DNA from: Isoetes taiwanensis
Taxonomy: Eukaryota > Streptophyta > Lycopodiopsida > Isoetales > Isoetaceae
Direction: 5' to 3'
NCBI GenBank assembly: GCA_021234155.1
Contig: JAJEKV010000001.1
Coordinates: 16,005,491 to 16,069,490, forward strand
DNA: 64,000 nt
Below, in pieces: positions 24,184-36,618 of this stretch (position 1 is the first letter of the stretch; every line of letters starts with the position of its first letter). Under the pieces are notes generated by a model, which worked only from the letters and a program-made list of their open reading frames with translations, ran no database searches and was not told where the DNA came from. The translations under genes were made by a program, and so were the position numbers.

Positions 24184-24216
24184 GTGGACACTCTGAAATT
24201 GCTTCAAAGTGTCCAC
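24184..24216. promoter_or_regulatory. GTGGACACT inverted repeat in PAP-flanking repeat (copy 1 of 4)
   Basis: GTGGACACT and AGTGTCCAC form a perfect 9-bp inverted repeat with a 15-base spacer, followed by TTGCGTTTGTGCAAACGTGC. The same block recurs at 28153-28185, 31066-31099 and 35006-35038. Confidence 0.6.
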
Positions 24217-24235
24217 TTGCGTTTGTGCAAACGTG

Positions 24236-24241
24236 CTAATA

Positions 24242-24292
<51 letters not shown>
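24236..24292. repeat. (AAT)n microsatellite, unit A
   Basis: About 17 AAT units. The Leu/Tyr-run frames that cross it on the minus strand are artefacts. Confidence 0.95.
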
Positions 24293-24293
<1 letters not shown>

Positions 24294-25042
24294 TACAAGC
24301 ATAATAGGAAGCAACATAATATAAGGGTGCCAAATGAAGCAGCGTAATATGAGGGATGTCAAAGCGTGCCAATTGTAAATGCTACCTGGTTGCATCTACA
24401 AACTTTCTACCATCTAAGTAGGAAGATTGCTCCAGATAATCTCCACATTGGTTTATGATCTTCAAATATTCCTATCTCATTTACGCTACAGTTTCCTTGA
24501 AAATCAGGAACTTCTGCCATAAGCCCCTTTAGCAAAGCCTCTCGTGGCCAGCAAGACAAATTTTAGATTAGTTCATCGCTCAATACGTGCTCTATAGCTG
24601 TAATCCACTGGGTAGAAAACAAATTTACAAATGCACATACTATACGCTCCACAATCATGAAGGTAAATGGTGAAATAACAATTGCATATGGAAAAAGGAT
24701 GCTGCAATTTCTGAAGAGAATTCTCGTCCTAAATGACATCGAAATATGTTTGCTATCTCTTGCTGCAAAGGCTTTTATAAATTGTGTGGACCAGTATGCT
24801 GGAAAAAATGCTTTTCACATACACTGCTTCCACAATGTCTCAAATAGTGTTAAGAACAGAATGGAATAGAATTGAGGAGGCATGCATTTAGCAACCTAAT
24901 GCTGGTGAAAAGGGATGATGTCCACTATCATGTAATCCTACCAAATTACCATCTACTTAGCATGTCTACCATCAGATTTAAGCACATCCATGTTTATATT
25001 TTCAAATGAACATTATAGAATTTCTCCACATATAGTGTGTAG

Positions 25043-27666
25043 CTACGTATTTACAGCTTGCCAACCAGCCTTGGCTTGTCTAAGAGCCTTTACTCGATGT
25101 GATAGAAAACCAACCGTTATGCCAATAACCCAACCTAACAGAAGACAAAAGACACCAAAGAATGGACTGTACAGAAGTCTAGATCTGTGGGGAGGCAGCA
25201 GGTCCATCTTATTCTTGACATTCTGAGAAGGTATATCAACATAGTCATGAACTAACCCATCATGATTACCGACGTATGAGAGTCTCAGGTTGCTTCTGTT
25301 TGCATGCAGCCTTACATAACCAAATTCTTCACTTCTATACAATGACCAGTGTGGCTGTGGAAATATAGGAAAATCAGGTGGTCTGCCTGCCTTCCCAGGC
25401 TGGTTGCCAGTCCTGGCCACCCATTCCAATGACAACATGAATTGGAAACAAACCAGGTTCTCCACATGTAAAGTTCATTGTTGGGCATATTCTTTCATAC
25501 TTGTGAACATGTCCCCAGAGTACCAAGTCTACATTATACTTGAGCAACAAAGGTTCCAAGTGTGTTAGCATTTGGAGTCGTACAGGAGCATCCCTTGTCT
25601 CGTTGTTAGAGGTATACATTGGACGATGTCCAAGAACCACTATGAATGGAGTCCTTTCTATGTCAACCTTCTGCAGGTCTTCAATTAGAAAAGCATACTG
25701 ATCACTCCCAGGGAGAAAATTCGTCTCAGTTGAAAAGTAGACAAAATGTACTACTCCAAATGACAAAGAATAATAAAGATTTCTTATCGCAGGTGCCATT
25801 GTCCCTGTGTGTAAAGATGAATTGCCTGGCATTTGAAATCGTAAACTATAGGGGACACCACATTCACCGCCCCCATCTCTCCCATGGACATTAGCAGCCC
25901 AATCTGGCTTCCATGGCTGTAATGGCCAGTCATATTCATGATTTCCAATGCAAACATGATATGGCATACGGGCTGCTATGGGCTCTATTCTGGTGAAGAA
26001 TTCATCCCATAACCAGGCATAGCCTCTTGCATAGCTTATGTCACCTATATGTGAAATAAATGTTGGCTTTCCAGCAAGTGCTTCTAAATCACGCATTATC
26101 CAGCTGATAGTGTTCCTACTTTCAGCTTGAGTCCACATGAAAGTTTTGTATGGGACATAAGTCCCCATGTCCCCAAAAAAAAATGCATTTGTCTCATCAT
26201 ATACAACAGATGGAGAAATGAAACTGTAAATTTGGCTCCTTCATCGCTTCCAACCTATCAAGCACCACAACAAAACCTTCGTGATTAGCTCTGAGAACAG
26301 AAATAAACTGCCTAGAATCATCAGCATGTCAGCAATGCAACACCATTTTTTTCTCAAGCCATGTGTTTCATTAAATCCAATCCACTCCATAAATAGTACA
26401 TACATATATAGTCAGTGTTTTTAAGGTAAAATTAGAACAACTTATTGGCCCGCAAGATAATACCAATTTCTAATGCAGTACACTGTAGCCTACGAGACAG
26501 TAACTTTAAGGCTGTAATGCATACAATGGAATACAATACAATCCTCATACACAGTGCAATATATTTACTATCAATGAAATGAAAGCAGAAATGATAGTTA
26601 TGCAAAGGAAATAACTCATCTTCAAACATTTCAAGTTATGGCTGTAGATGCATTAATCTATACTTTTGCTAACTTTATTTAGATGGATATACGATGACAC
26701 TCGGTCATAAAGCATTTATCTGACAATGGCTTGTTATGTTCATGCATGATGGATGCTATGAAAAGTTAAACAAAATTTTGGTATATTTTTGCTTTCTTTC
26801 AAAATCTTGAGCGTCGAGTAACAATGTGTAATATAAATGAAGAATATATGAGAAATAAAGTCTGCAAAGTAACGACTGCATGGGTGTCAATTCTAAAGGA
26901 AAATATAATCCTATTCCTGTATGCATGTGCACAGCGGATAGAGAAGAGGTTGCGATTTAAATCAAACCTGGTAGAAGTACTGTGTTTTAGCTTTCAAATT
27001 CCTCATGACACCATTATGAATATAACCCGGATCTCTCCATCCAAGAGTTGTGTTTGCAGGTCTATCACACATTTCTGACTTTCTATATGTGACAACTGCA
27101 GTGGCAACTCTAAAGCCTAGCTGGCTATGATCCAAACCATACTTTACAGAAGTTTGAAGAGCATCCCTGGTAATGAACATCACTCGCATCTCTCCATCAT
27201 GAGAAGTTAGGGCCAAGTGTATTTGAGTAGGCTCATTGAAGTTCTGAAACAGGATGTTTTCACTTACTGCCAAGCGGATACTTGTATCTGGCAAAGGGTT
27301 TTTATCCTCGTCCATAGGGGTATCCTTACTGATGTTGGTAAGCAAGCCCTGAAACAATCTGAACTGATAGGGTGCCCGCATGTTGGTCAAAGGCAATTCA
27401 AGAGAGCATAACCCTGATTTCCAATCATCACATGAAGATGACAAATCAATGTAACCTATAAAATTATCATCTGCTGACTCGGGAGGTGTATATATGCCAA
27501 CCCAATTTAAATCTGCAGGTGAATCTACAGCATTAATTGTCATATTCACAGACTCACCTGAATGTTGTAATGGGAGCTTTGAAGTAATGGTGATAGATGG
27601 CAATGCATTGCCCATCTTTACAGAAAATAAGAAAATCAATATGATGGAAACCATTTTGATTGCCAT
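25043..27666 (-). pseudogene. Purple acid phosphatase, PAP2/PAP9-like, tail-anchored (copy A)
   Basis: A two-exon gene. Exon 1 (27666-26968, 233 codons) starts MAIKMVSIILIFLFSV, a signal peptide; the upstream in-frame ATG at 27882 is less likely. It then encodes the N-terminal beta domain and ends TQYFYQ before a GT donor. Exon 2 (26254-25043) has all five metallophosphatase motifs: [32 protein letters not shown] and LWGHVHKYE. It continues with YVGNHDGLVHDYVDIP and a C-terminal hydrophobic anchor (LLYSPFFGVFCLLLGWVIG). The family hydrolyses phosphate esters at an Fe-metal centre; members with this tail sit in organelle outer membranes. Two breaks are seen: about 4 bases seem missing after VGSDEG (about 26236), and GGCA is doubled near 25380. 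The catalytic domain is thus out of frame with both ends. Intact length would be about 637 residues. Confidence 0.8.
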
Positions 27667-28152
27667 GGCGGTCAAAGCAATGAATTTACAGATCCGATCT
27701 GGTAGATTGTAATAGAGGTAGATAACCCAATCTTTTTCTCTGGAGGGATGCAATGATCTTGCAGAAGCAACGAAGGCAAGAACAGAACAGAAGAGGACGA
27801 AGAAAAATGAATTAGAAGGAAACAAGGTCTGGACCTGTAACCGGCATCGGAGAACATTCCACGTCCATGGTGGAAAAGTCAATATGGGATATGCATCAGA
27901 AGATATCAGAACGTTTTTTTGAGGAATCCGCTAAACGAAAATCCCAAATTCCTGAGTTTAGACACGAGAGGAAGAGTCGCCATTCCGGCAATTGGAACGC
28001 GGGCAAACATTCTCCCCAACGCGCCAATACACGCTGGAATTTCCCTTAATTTTCTGTGACCGTCTGATTAAATCTAACGATGGAAAGTGCATCCACGTGG
28101 AAAAAAGTCCTAGTTGGCAGCAACGTGGAAAAAAGTCCTAGTTGGCAGCAAC

Positions 28153-28185
28153 GTGGACACTCTAGAATTGCTTCAAAGTGTCCAC
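28153..28185. promoter_or_regulatory. GTGGACACT inverted repeat upstream of PAP copy A (copy 2 of 4)
   Basis: Same GTGGACACT...AGTGTCCAC structure about 490 bases upstream of the PAP start. Nearby sub-blocks are duplicated in tandem here (CACGTGGAAAAAAGTCCTAG; AAGTGTCCACTTGCG). CACGTGG is a G-box-like core. Confidence 0.5.
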
Positions 28186-28645
28186 TTGCGTAAGTGTCCA
28201 CTTGCGTTTGTGCAAACGTGCTAAAAAAAATCGATTTTTTATAGTCTGCACACACTACATTTTGCTTTTATTACTATATATATAGAATTATACATCTGTT
28301 CAATTTGGCCACAACTGCACCAATATCTCTCCCTCCTTTGAACTTCCTCGATGATTATCATATTGAAAATTTACATTACTACTTTGCAGGAAATCTTCCT
28401 CAATTTCGTGCCGCCAAAAACATCGTCACTTTTGTTTTGTAGAAGCAGGTAACTTCACTTCAAAATATTCAGGATTACAAACTTCCATCCTCTCTTTATA
28501 TATGATTTGCTTTAATGCCAACTGATTTTTTATTTCTAGATTGATTTTTGTGAACCTTGTCCATGCTTTATTTTCCAACATTCAGAATTGTTGTGACAAC
28601 TAGATCTTGCATGAAAAATTAGAAGAATAGAATAGAATAGAGTTT

Positions 28646-29185
28646 TTATTGTCCACGGAGACCAATTGGCCTATGGGACCCAACAAGAGGCACAACAAGC
28701 GAATTACTGTCCGGGTTAAAAAACCCCCTCCCCGTCCTAAAGGGTTGTTTGGGGTACAGGAATAGGCTTGCTGTCAAACTATACAAATACAAAAACAAAT
28801 ACAAATATAAACAGAAATATGTACATGCATCAGGTAAGTTCCCGAGGGCCAAGCTGATCTCGACGATCCATGATCTCTTGAATGTATGAGCCAACCTCCG
28901 TATCGAGCTCATGCTCAGCATCTCATGCAGGGGCTGGCCAGGATGGACCAACTCAGCATAGCATGTCCGAATGTCATCATATGCTGGGCAACTCTGAAGG
29001 GTGTGGCATCCATCTTCCACAACTTCAACATGGCAGCGTTGACAAAGCCTCTTCTGACGCAGCTCCCCAACCCATCTCCCTGTCTCAATCCGGAGATGGT
29101 GTGCACCTGTCCGGATAGAGGCAATGGATCTGCGCTTTTTCATGGGCAGATGAGTGTGCAGGTAGCATTGCAGACCCCGCTCCAA
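28646..29185 (-). pseudogene. LINE ORF2 C-terminal zinc-binding tail (copy A)
   Basis: The frame encodes HHLRIETGRWVGELRQKRLC, then CQRCHVEVVEDGCHTLQSCP, a Cx2C...HxxxxC finger at the C-terminus of the LINE protein, followed by a short tail. It is separated from the RT frame by frameshifts. Confidence 0.75.
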
Positions 29186-29768
29186 CCTGGGATTTATGTG
29201 GCGTTGATAATGTCATGTCTTGACTTGTTCAAGGGTGCTGGCATCCCATAGCTTACTGAGGAAGCATGCGTCAAGGTACTGTCTGAGACTGTGGCAATCT
29301 ACCTCCGTTTGCACTTGGACGTACCTGTACACATTCCATCTGGCCAGCCACTGAGCTCTCTTTTCCCGCCATCAGGCTTTTAGGCGTTGAGGCCCCATTG
29401 CCATAGTGTAAGCGAGGTGAGGGAGATGAGTATCGTCCATGCTGACTACCTTCTGGAAGTAGACGATGTGTCTGTCAAGGGCTCCTCTTTGAAGTGGCAA
29501 GAAACCTGTTTTCTGCAACAGTATCTGGTATGGGACTGTGGACTTCACCCCCAGGGCTCGTGCCAAGAAAGCTTTTTGCACCTGCTCCAAGTGGCGAGGG
29601 AAATCACTGGGCCCCAGACCTCGATCCCATACAAAAGCGCAGGTTCTACTAGCACCTTGAATAGTGCGATTGGTGGGCCCAATCATATAGTTCCGCCTTG
29701 TGGCTATTGTTCTCCATTGCATAGAGTGCCTTCCAACTTGGTGCGGCTCGCAGCCGGATGGAATTATT

Positions 29769-30272
29769 TCAGTTCATGGCCGACAGGAACTCCACCCCCA
29801 AATATTTGTAAACAGACACCACTTCAACATTTTGGCCACGATAAGTGAGGATTGGAGGCGTTGGTTGGCATGTGGACGATACCAGAACCACCTTGGTTTT
29901 GGCTAAGTTGACATGCATTTCAATCACCTGGCAAAATGTGTCCAGGGCATTGAGATGGCGTTGCATGTCTGCCTGAGTGTGTGTTAGGAGGTCTACATCA
30001 TCATCATAGATCAGCTGCCTGATGATCTGGTGTAGGAGGTGGGCCCCAGTACCTCCATTATCAGCGAGTGAGCTCTCTAGCTGATCAATATACATGCCAA
30101 ATAGTGTGGAAGAGAGAGAGCACCCCTGACGGACCCCAATACTGCTCTCGAATGGTCGGCCTGCTGGTTGCAACCGGCCGGTGCATGTCTCATATAACCT
30201 GTACACCGCGTTCTGCAGGTCGGCAGGGACGCCTAGCTGCTGCAATCTTGCCCACAGCTTTTCCCGAGGCAC
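29769..30272 (-). pseudogene. LINE reverse transcriptase fragment (copy A)
   Basis: The frame contains MPREKLWARLQQLGVPADLQ, SIGVRQGCSLSSTLFGMYID (RT block 4), LIYDDDVDLL (the catalytic box, YDDD instead of the usual YADD; about 29997-30008), VNLAKTKVV and VSVYKYLGVEF. The reading frame is interrupted after 29769. Confidence 0.85.
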
Positions 30273-31065
30273 AATGTCAAAAGCCTTGGCGAAGTCTATA
30301 AAGCAGCAATACAGATCCTGCCGACGGTTCCTACTGTCCTCAACCAGAGTCCGCAGCGCGAAGATATGATCTATGGTTGAGTGCCTCGGCCTGAATCCTG
30401 CCTATGCGAGTGCCCGCACTTCTGCTGCTTCTGCCACTAGACATACAAGAAAAAAATGCTTTTATACCACAACTTTGCTATCAGATAATTTCGACCAGCA
30501 AAGTTCTTAGAATCAAAACAGACAACCACAAAGATTTGAGAAGTGGCTACCATATTTGCAAAGTTGCTCTGCAGACTAGGTATTAGATCGCACGGTGGCA
30601 TTTCAATCATTGCTAGGAAACCTAATTCGGCTCTACCACAGCATAGCTCGGTTTTGTTCTGTTCTACATCTACTGGCTATGATGGGACTACCAGATCTAC
30701 TCTAGTAAAGCTGGAGACACCATTAAATACAGCCTCAAAACAAGTCGATTGACTCCATAGCATCCGACAGATCGTTTCGTCTCGATCCTAAAAAGAATGA
30801 TACAAGAAATGGAAGGAATTGGCAGTAAACGCTAAAACGAAACAATATAAAGAAACAAAATGTTTACCCTAGAAGCGGCTATACTGCTATTGGATGCAAG
30901 AATGATGACAGGAATCGAAGAAAAGCCAGGAACGCGCTTCCCAAGATATCCCGGCGCACACATAACTGCTGTGACTTGGAATTTCCATGAATTTCTGAAG
31001 CCGTAGATGAAATCCAACGACGGAAACATCAGCCACCTGCACAAAAATCCCACACGGTAAAGAAC

Positions 31066-31099
31066 GTGGACACTCACGAAATTGCTTCAAAGTGTCCAC
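31066..31099. promoter_or_regulatory. GTGGACACT inverted repeat (copy 3 of 4)
   Basis: GTGGACACT...AGTGTCCAC in unit B, corresponding to 24184-24216, with small changes in the flanking bases. Confidence 0.5.
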
Positions 31100-31119
31100 T
31101 TTGCGTTTAATAAACGTGC

Positions 31120-31124
31120 TAATA

Positions 31125-31174
<50 letters not shown>
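31120..31174. repeat. (AAT)n microsatellite, unit B
   Basis: Copy of 24236-24292 with similar repeat number. Confidence 0.95.
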
Positions 31175-31176
<2 letters not shown>

Positions 31177-31925
31177 TACAAGCATAATAGGAAGCAACAT
31201 AATATAAGGGTGCCAAATGAAGCAGCGTAATATGAGGGATGTCAAAGCGTGCCAATTGTAAATGCTACCTGGTTGCATCTACAAACTTTCTACCATCTAA
31301 GTAGGAAGATTGCTCCAGATAATCTCCACATTGGTTTATGATCTTCAAATATTCCTATCTCATTTACGCTACAGTTTCCTTGAAAATCAGGAACTTCTGC
31401 CATAAGCCCCTTTAGCAAAGCCTCTCGTGGCCAGCAAGACAAATTTTAGATTAGTTCATCGCTCAATACGTGCTCTATAGCTGTAATCCACTGGGTAGAA
31501 AACAAATTTACAAATGCACATACTATACGCTCCACAATCATGAAGGTAAATGGTGAAATAACAATTGCATATGGAAAAAGGATGCTGCAATTTCTGAAGA
31601 GAATTCTCGTCCTAAATGACATCGAAATATGTTTGCTATCTCTTGCTGCAAAGGCTTTTATAAATTGTGTGGACCAGTATGCTGGAAAAAATGCTTTTCA
31701 CATACACTGCTTCCACAATGTCTCAAATAGTGTTAAGAACAGAATGGAATAGAATTGAGGAGGCATGCATTTAGCAACCTAATGCTGGTGAAAAGGGATG
31801 ATGTCCACTATCATGTAATCCTACCAAATTACCATCTACTTAGCATGTCTACCATCAGATTTAAGCACATCCATGTTTATATTTTCAAATGAACATTATA
31901 GAATTTCTCCACATATAGTGTGTAG

Positions 31926-34547
31926 CTACGTATTTACAGCTTGCCAACCAGCCTTGGCTTGTCTAAGAGCCTTTACTCGATGTGATAGAAAACCAACCGT
32001 TATGCCAATAACCCAACCTAACAGAAGAAAAAAAAGACACCAAAGAATGGACTGTACAGAAGTCTAGATCTGTGGGGAGGCAGCAGGTCCATCTTATTCT
32101 TGACATTCTGAGAAGGTATATCAACATAGTCATGAACTAACCCATCATGATTACCGACGTATGAGAGTCTCAGGTTGCTTCTGTTTGCATGCAGCCTTAC
32201 ATAACCAAATTCTTCACTTCTATACAATGACCAGTGTGGCTGTGGAAATATAGGAAAATCAGGTGGTCTGCCTGCCTTCCCAGGCTGGTTGCCAGTCCTG
32301 GCCACCCATTCCAATGACAACATGAATTGGAAACAAACCAGGTTCTCCACATGTAAAGTTCATTGTTGGGCATATTCTTTCATACTTGTGAACATGTCCC
32401 CAGAGTACCAAGTCTACATTATACTTGAGCAACAAAGGTTCCAAGTGTGTTAGCATTTGGAGTCGTACAGGAGCATCCCTTGTCTCGTTGTTAGAGGTAT
32501 ACATTGATGTCCAAGAACCACTATGAATGGAGTCCTTTCTATGTCAACCTTCTGCAGGTCTTCAATTAGAAAAGCATACTGATCACTCCCAGGGAGAAAA
32601 TTCGTCTCAGTTGAAAAGTAGACAAAATGTACTACTCCAAATGACAAAGAATAATAAAGATTTCTTATCGCAGGTGCCATTGTCCCTGTGTGTAAAGATG
32701 AATTGCCTGGCATTTGAAATCGTGAACTATAGGGGACACCACATTCACCGCCCCATCTCTCCCATGGACATTAGCAGCCCAATCTGGCTTCCATGGCTGT
32801 AATGGCCAGTCATATTCATGATTTCCAATGCAAACATGATATGGCATACGGGCTGCTATGGGCTCTATTCTGGTGAAGAATTCATCCCATAACCAGGCAT
32901 AGCCTCTTGCATAGCTTATGTCACCTATATGTGAAATAAATGTTGGCTTTCCAGCAAGTGCTTCTAAATCACGCATTATCCAGCTGATAGTGTTCCTACT
33001 TTCAGCTTGAGTCCACATGAAAGTTTTGTATGGGACATAAGTCCCCATGTCCCCAAAAAAAAATGCATTTGTCTCATCATATACAACAGATGGAGAAATG
33101 AAACTGTAAATTTGGCTCCTTCATCGCTTCCAACCTATCAAGCACCACAACAAAACCTTCGTGATTAGCTCTGAGAACAGAAATAAACTGCCTAGAATCA
33201 TCAGCATGTCAGCAATGCAACACCATTTTTTTCTCAAGCCATGTGTTTCATTAAATCCAATCCACTCCATAAATAGTACATACATATATAGTCAGTGTTT
33301 TTAAGGTAAAATTAGAACAACTTATTGGCCCGCAAGATAATACCAATTTCTAATGCAGTACACTGTAGCCTACGAGACAGTAACTTTAAGGCTGTAATGC
33401 ATACAATGGAATACAATACAATCCTCATACACAGTGCAATATATTTACTATCAATGAAATGAAAGCAGAAATGATAGTTATGCAAAGGAAATAACTCATC
33501 TTCAAACATTTCAAGTTATGGCTGTAGATGCATTAATCTATACTTTTGCTAACTTTATTTAGATGGATATACGATGACACTCGGTCATAAAGCATTTATC
33601 TGACAATGGCTTGTTATGTTCATGCATGATGGATGCTATGAAAAGTTAAACAAAATTTTGGTATATTTTTGCTTTCTTTCAAATCTTGAGCGTCTAGTAA
33701 CAATGTGTAGTATAAATGAAGAATATATGAGAAACAAAGTCTCCAAAAAAACGACTGCATGGGTGTCAATTCTAAAGGAAAATATAATCCTATTCCTGTA
33801 CATGCATGTGCACAGCGGATAGAGAAGAGGTTGCGATTTAAATCAAACCTGGTAGAAGTACTGTGTTTTAGCTTTCAAATTCCTCATGACACCATTATGA
33901 ATATAACCCGGATCTCTCCATCCAAGAGTTGTGTTTGCAGGTCTATCACACATTTCTGACTTTCTATATGTGACAACTGCAGTGGCAACTCTAAAGCCTA
34001 GCTGGCTATGATCCAAACCATACTTTACAGAAGTTTGAAGAGCATCCCTCGTAATGAACATCACTCGCATCTCTCCATCATGAGAAGTTAGGGCCAAGTG
34101 TATTTGAGTAGGCTCATTGAAGTTCTGAAACAGGATGTTTTCACTTACTGCCAAGCGGATACTTGTATCTGGCAAAGGGTTTTTATCCTCGTCCATAGGG
34201 GTATCCTTACTGATGTTGGTAAGCAAGCCCTGAAACAATCTGAACTGATAGGGTGCCCGCATGTTGGTCAAAGGCAATTCAAGAGAGCAAAACCCTGATT
34301 TCCAATCATCACACGAAGATGACAATTCAATGTAACCTATAAAATTATCATCTGCTGACTCGGGAGGTGTATATATGCCAAGCCAATTTAAATCTGCAGG
34401 TGAATCTACAGCATTAATTGTCATATTCACAGACTCACCTGAATGTTGTAATGGGAGCTTTGAAGTAATGGTGATAGATGGCAATGCATTGCCCATCTTT
34501 ACAGAAAATACGAAAATCATTATGATGGAAACCATTTTGATTGCCAT
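31926..34547 (-). pseudogene. Purple acid phosphatase, PAP2/PAP9-like (copy B)
   Basis: The duplicate of copy A: exon 1 34547-33849 (233 codons, start MAIKMVSIIMIF), exon 2 33134-31926. It shares copy A's two frame breaks (after VGSDEG near 33116 and the doubled GGCA near 32274). It has three more. Four bases are missing where copy A reads GHRPMY (near 32506), destroying the fourth phosphatase motif in frame. One C is missing in a C run near 32752. Two extra bases in an A run near 32030 cut the membrane anchor at FFGVFFFFC. Exon 1 is intact and differs by few residues (for example VYLYYNLPH upstream, SIMIFVFS in the signal peptide). It is certainly homologous; the extra breaks may be decay or consensus error. 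Confidence 0.8.
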
Positions 34548-35005
34548 GGCGGTCAAAGAAATGAATTTACAGATCCGATGTGGTAGATTGTAATAGAGGT
34601 AGACAAACCAATTTTTTTCTTTGGAGGGATGCAATGATCTTGCAGAAGCAACGAAGGCAAGAACAGAACAGAAGAGGACGAAGAAAAATGAATTAGAAGG
34701 AAACAAGGTCTGGACCTGTAACCGGCATCGGAGAACATTCCACGTCCATGGTGGAAAAGTCAATATGGGATATGCATCAGAAGATATCAGAACGTTTTTT
34801 TGAGGAATCCGCTAAACGAAAATCCCAAATTCCTGAGTTTAGACACGAGAGGAAGAGTCGCCATTCCGGCAATTGGAACGCGGGCAAACATTCTCCCCAA
34901 CGCGCCAATACACGCTGGAATTTCCCTTAATTTTCTGTGACCGTCTGATTAAATCTAACGATGGAAAGTGCATCCACGTGGAAAAAAGTCCTAGTTGGCA
35001 GCAAC

Positions 35006-35038
35006 GTGGACACTCTAGAATTGCTTCAAAGTGTCCAC
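35006..35038. promoter_or_regulatory. GTGGACACT inverted repeat upstream of PAP copy B (copy 4 of 4)
   Basis: Same structure as 28153-28185. The CACGTGGAAAAAAGTCCTAG sub-block that is doubled in unit A occurs once here. Confidence 0.5.
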
Positions 35039-36618
35039 TTGCGTAAGTGTCCACTTGCGTTTGTGCAAACGTGCTAAAAAAAATCGATTTTTTATAGTCT
35101 GCACACACTACATTTTTGCTTTTTATTACTATATATATAGAATTATACATCTGTTCAATTTGGCCACAACCGCACCAATATCTCTCCCTCCTTTGAACTT
35201 CCTCGATGATTATCATATTGAAAATTTACATTACTACTTTGGGTGAAATCTTCCTCAATTTCGCGTCGCCAAAAAACATCGTCACTTTTGTTTTGTAGAA
35301 GCGGGTAACTTCACTTCAAAATATTCAGGATTACAAACTTCCATCCTCTCTTTATATATGATTTGCTTTAATGCCAACTGATTTTTTATTTCTAGATTGA
35401 TTTTTGTGAACCTTGTCCATGCTTTATTTTCCAACATTCAGAATTGTTGTGACAACTAGATCTTGCATGAAAAATTAGAAGAATAGAATAGAATAGAGTT
35501 TTTATTGTCCACGGAGACCAATTGGCCTATGGGACCCAACAAGAGGCACAACAAGCGAATTACTGTCCGGGTTAAAAAACCCCCTCCCCGTCCTAAAGGG
35601 TTGTTTGGGGTACAGGAATAGGCTTCTTTGTCAAACTATACAAATACAAAAACAAATACAAATATAAATGAAATATGTACATGCATCGTAAGTTCAGGGG
35701 CCAAGGCGATCTCGACGATCCATGATCTCTTGAATGTATGAGCCAACCTCCGTATCGAGCTCATGCTCAGCATCTCATGCAGGGGCTGGCCAGGATGGAC
35801 CAACTCAGCATAGCATGTCAGAATGTCATCATATGCTGGGCAACTCTCAAGGGTGTGGCATCCATCTTCCACAACTTCAACATGGCAGCGTTGACAAAGC
35901 CTCTTCTGACGCAGCTCCCCAACCCATCTCCCTGTCTCAATCCGGAGATGGTGTGCACCTGTCCGGATAGAGGCAATGGATCTGCGCTTTTTCATGGGCA
36001 GATGAGTGTGCAGGTAGCATTGCAGACCCCGCTCCAACCTGGGATTTATGTGGCGTTGATAATGTCATGTCTTGACTTGTTCAAGGGTGCTGGCATCCCA
36101 TAGCTTACTGAGGAAGCATGCGTCAAGGTACTGTCTGAGACTGTGGCAATCTACCTCCGTTTGCACTTGGACGTACCTGTACACATTCCATCTGGCCAGC
36201 CACTGAGCTCTCTTTTCCCGCCATCAGGCTTTTAGGCGTTGAGGCCCCATTGCCATAGTGTAAGCGAGGTGAGGGAGATGAGTATCGTCCATGCTGACTA
36301 CCTTCTGGAAGTAGACGATGTGTCTGTCAAGGGCTCCTCTTTGAAGTGGCAAGAAACACGCTTTTCCGCAGCAAAAAGATCCGGTATGGGATCGTGGACT
36401 TCACCCCGTGGCTCGTGCCAAGAAAGCTTTTTGCACCTGCTCCAAGTGGCGAGGGAAATCACTGGGCCCCAGACCTCGATCCCATACAAAAGCGCAGGTT
36501 CTACTAGCACCTTGAATAGTGCGATTGGTGGGCCCAATCATATAGTTCCGCCTTGTGGCTATTGTTCTCCATTGCATAGAGTGCCTTCCAACTTGGTGCG
36601 GCTCGCAGCCGGATGGAA

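Larger units (their letters stand above)
23542..30432. repeat. Segmental tandem duplication, unit A
   Basis: This block (about 6,891 bp) is repeated immediately downstream as 30433-37283. It begins GCCACTAGACATACAAG, and its last bases are inside a LINE (...CTTCTGCTGCTTCT). It contains the (AAT)n tract, the PAP gene copy A and the 3' half of a LINE. Identity to unit B is very high, with small indels. Confidence 0.92.
28620..30432 (-). mobile_element. LINE 3' half (copy A), cut by the duplication junction
   Basis: The minus strand encodes the second half of a LINE ORF2 and a 3' region ending in a (GAATA)n-type tail (28622-28641 on the + strand). It is cut at 30432 in the middle of the reverse transcriptase, where unit B begins. 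It is the same family as 35480-39310 and 61333-64000. Confidence 0.85.

Noticed and set aside
24148-24395. Poly-Leu and poly-Tyr membrane-like ORFs on the minus strand (also at 30887-31278)
   Set aside because: They are translations of the (AAT)n microsatellite.
27672-27882. Upstream in-frame extension of the PAP exon starting MTFPPWTWNV
   Set aside because: The ATG at 27666 gives a compact signal peptide followed by mature PAP sequence; the upstream 72 codons look like 5' leader.
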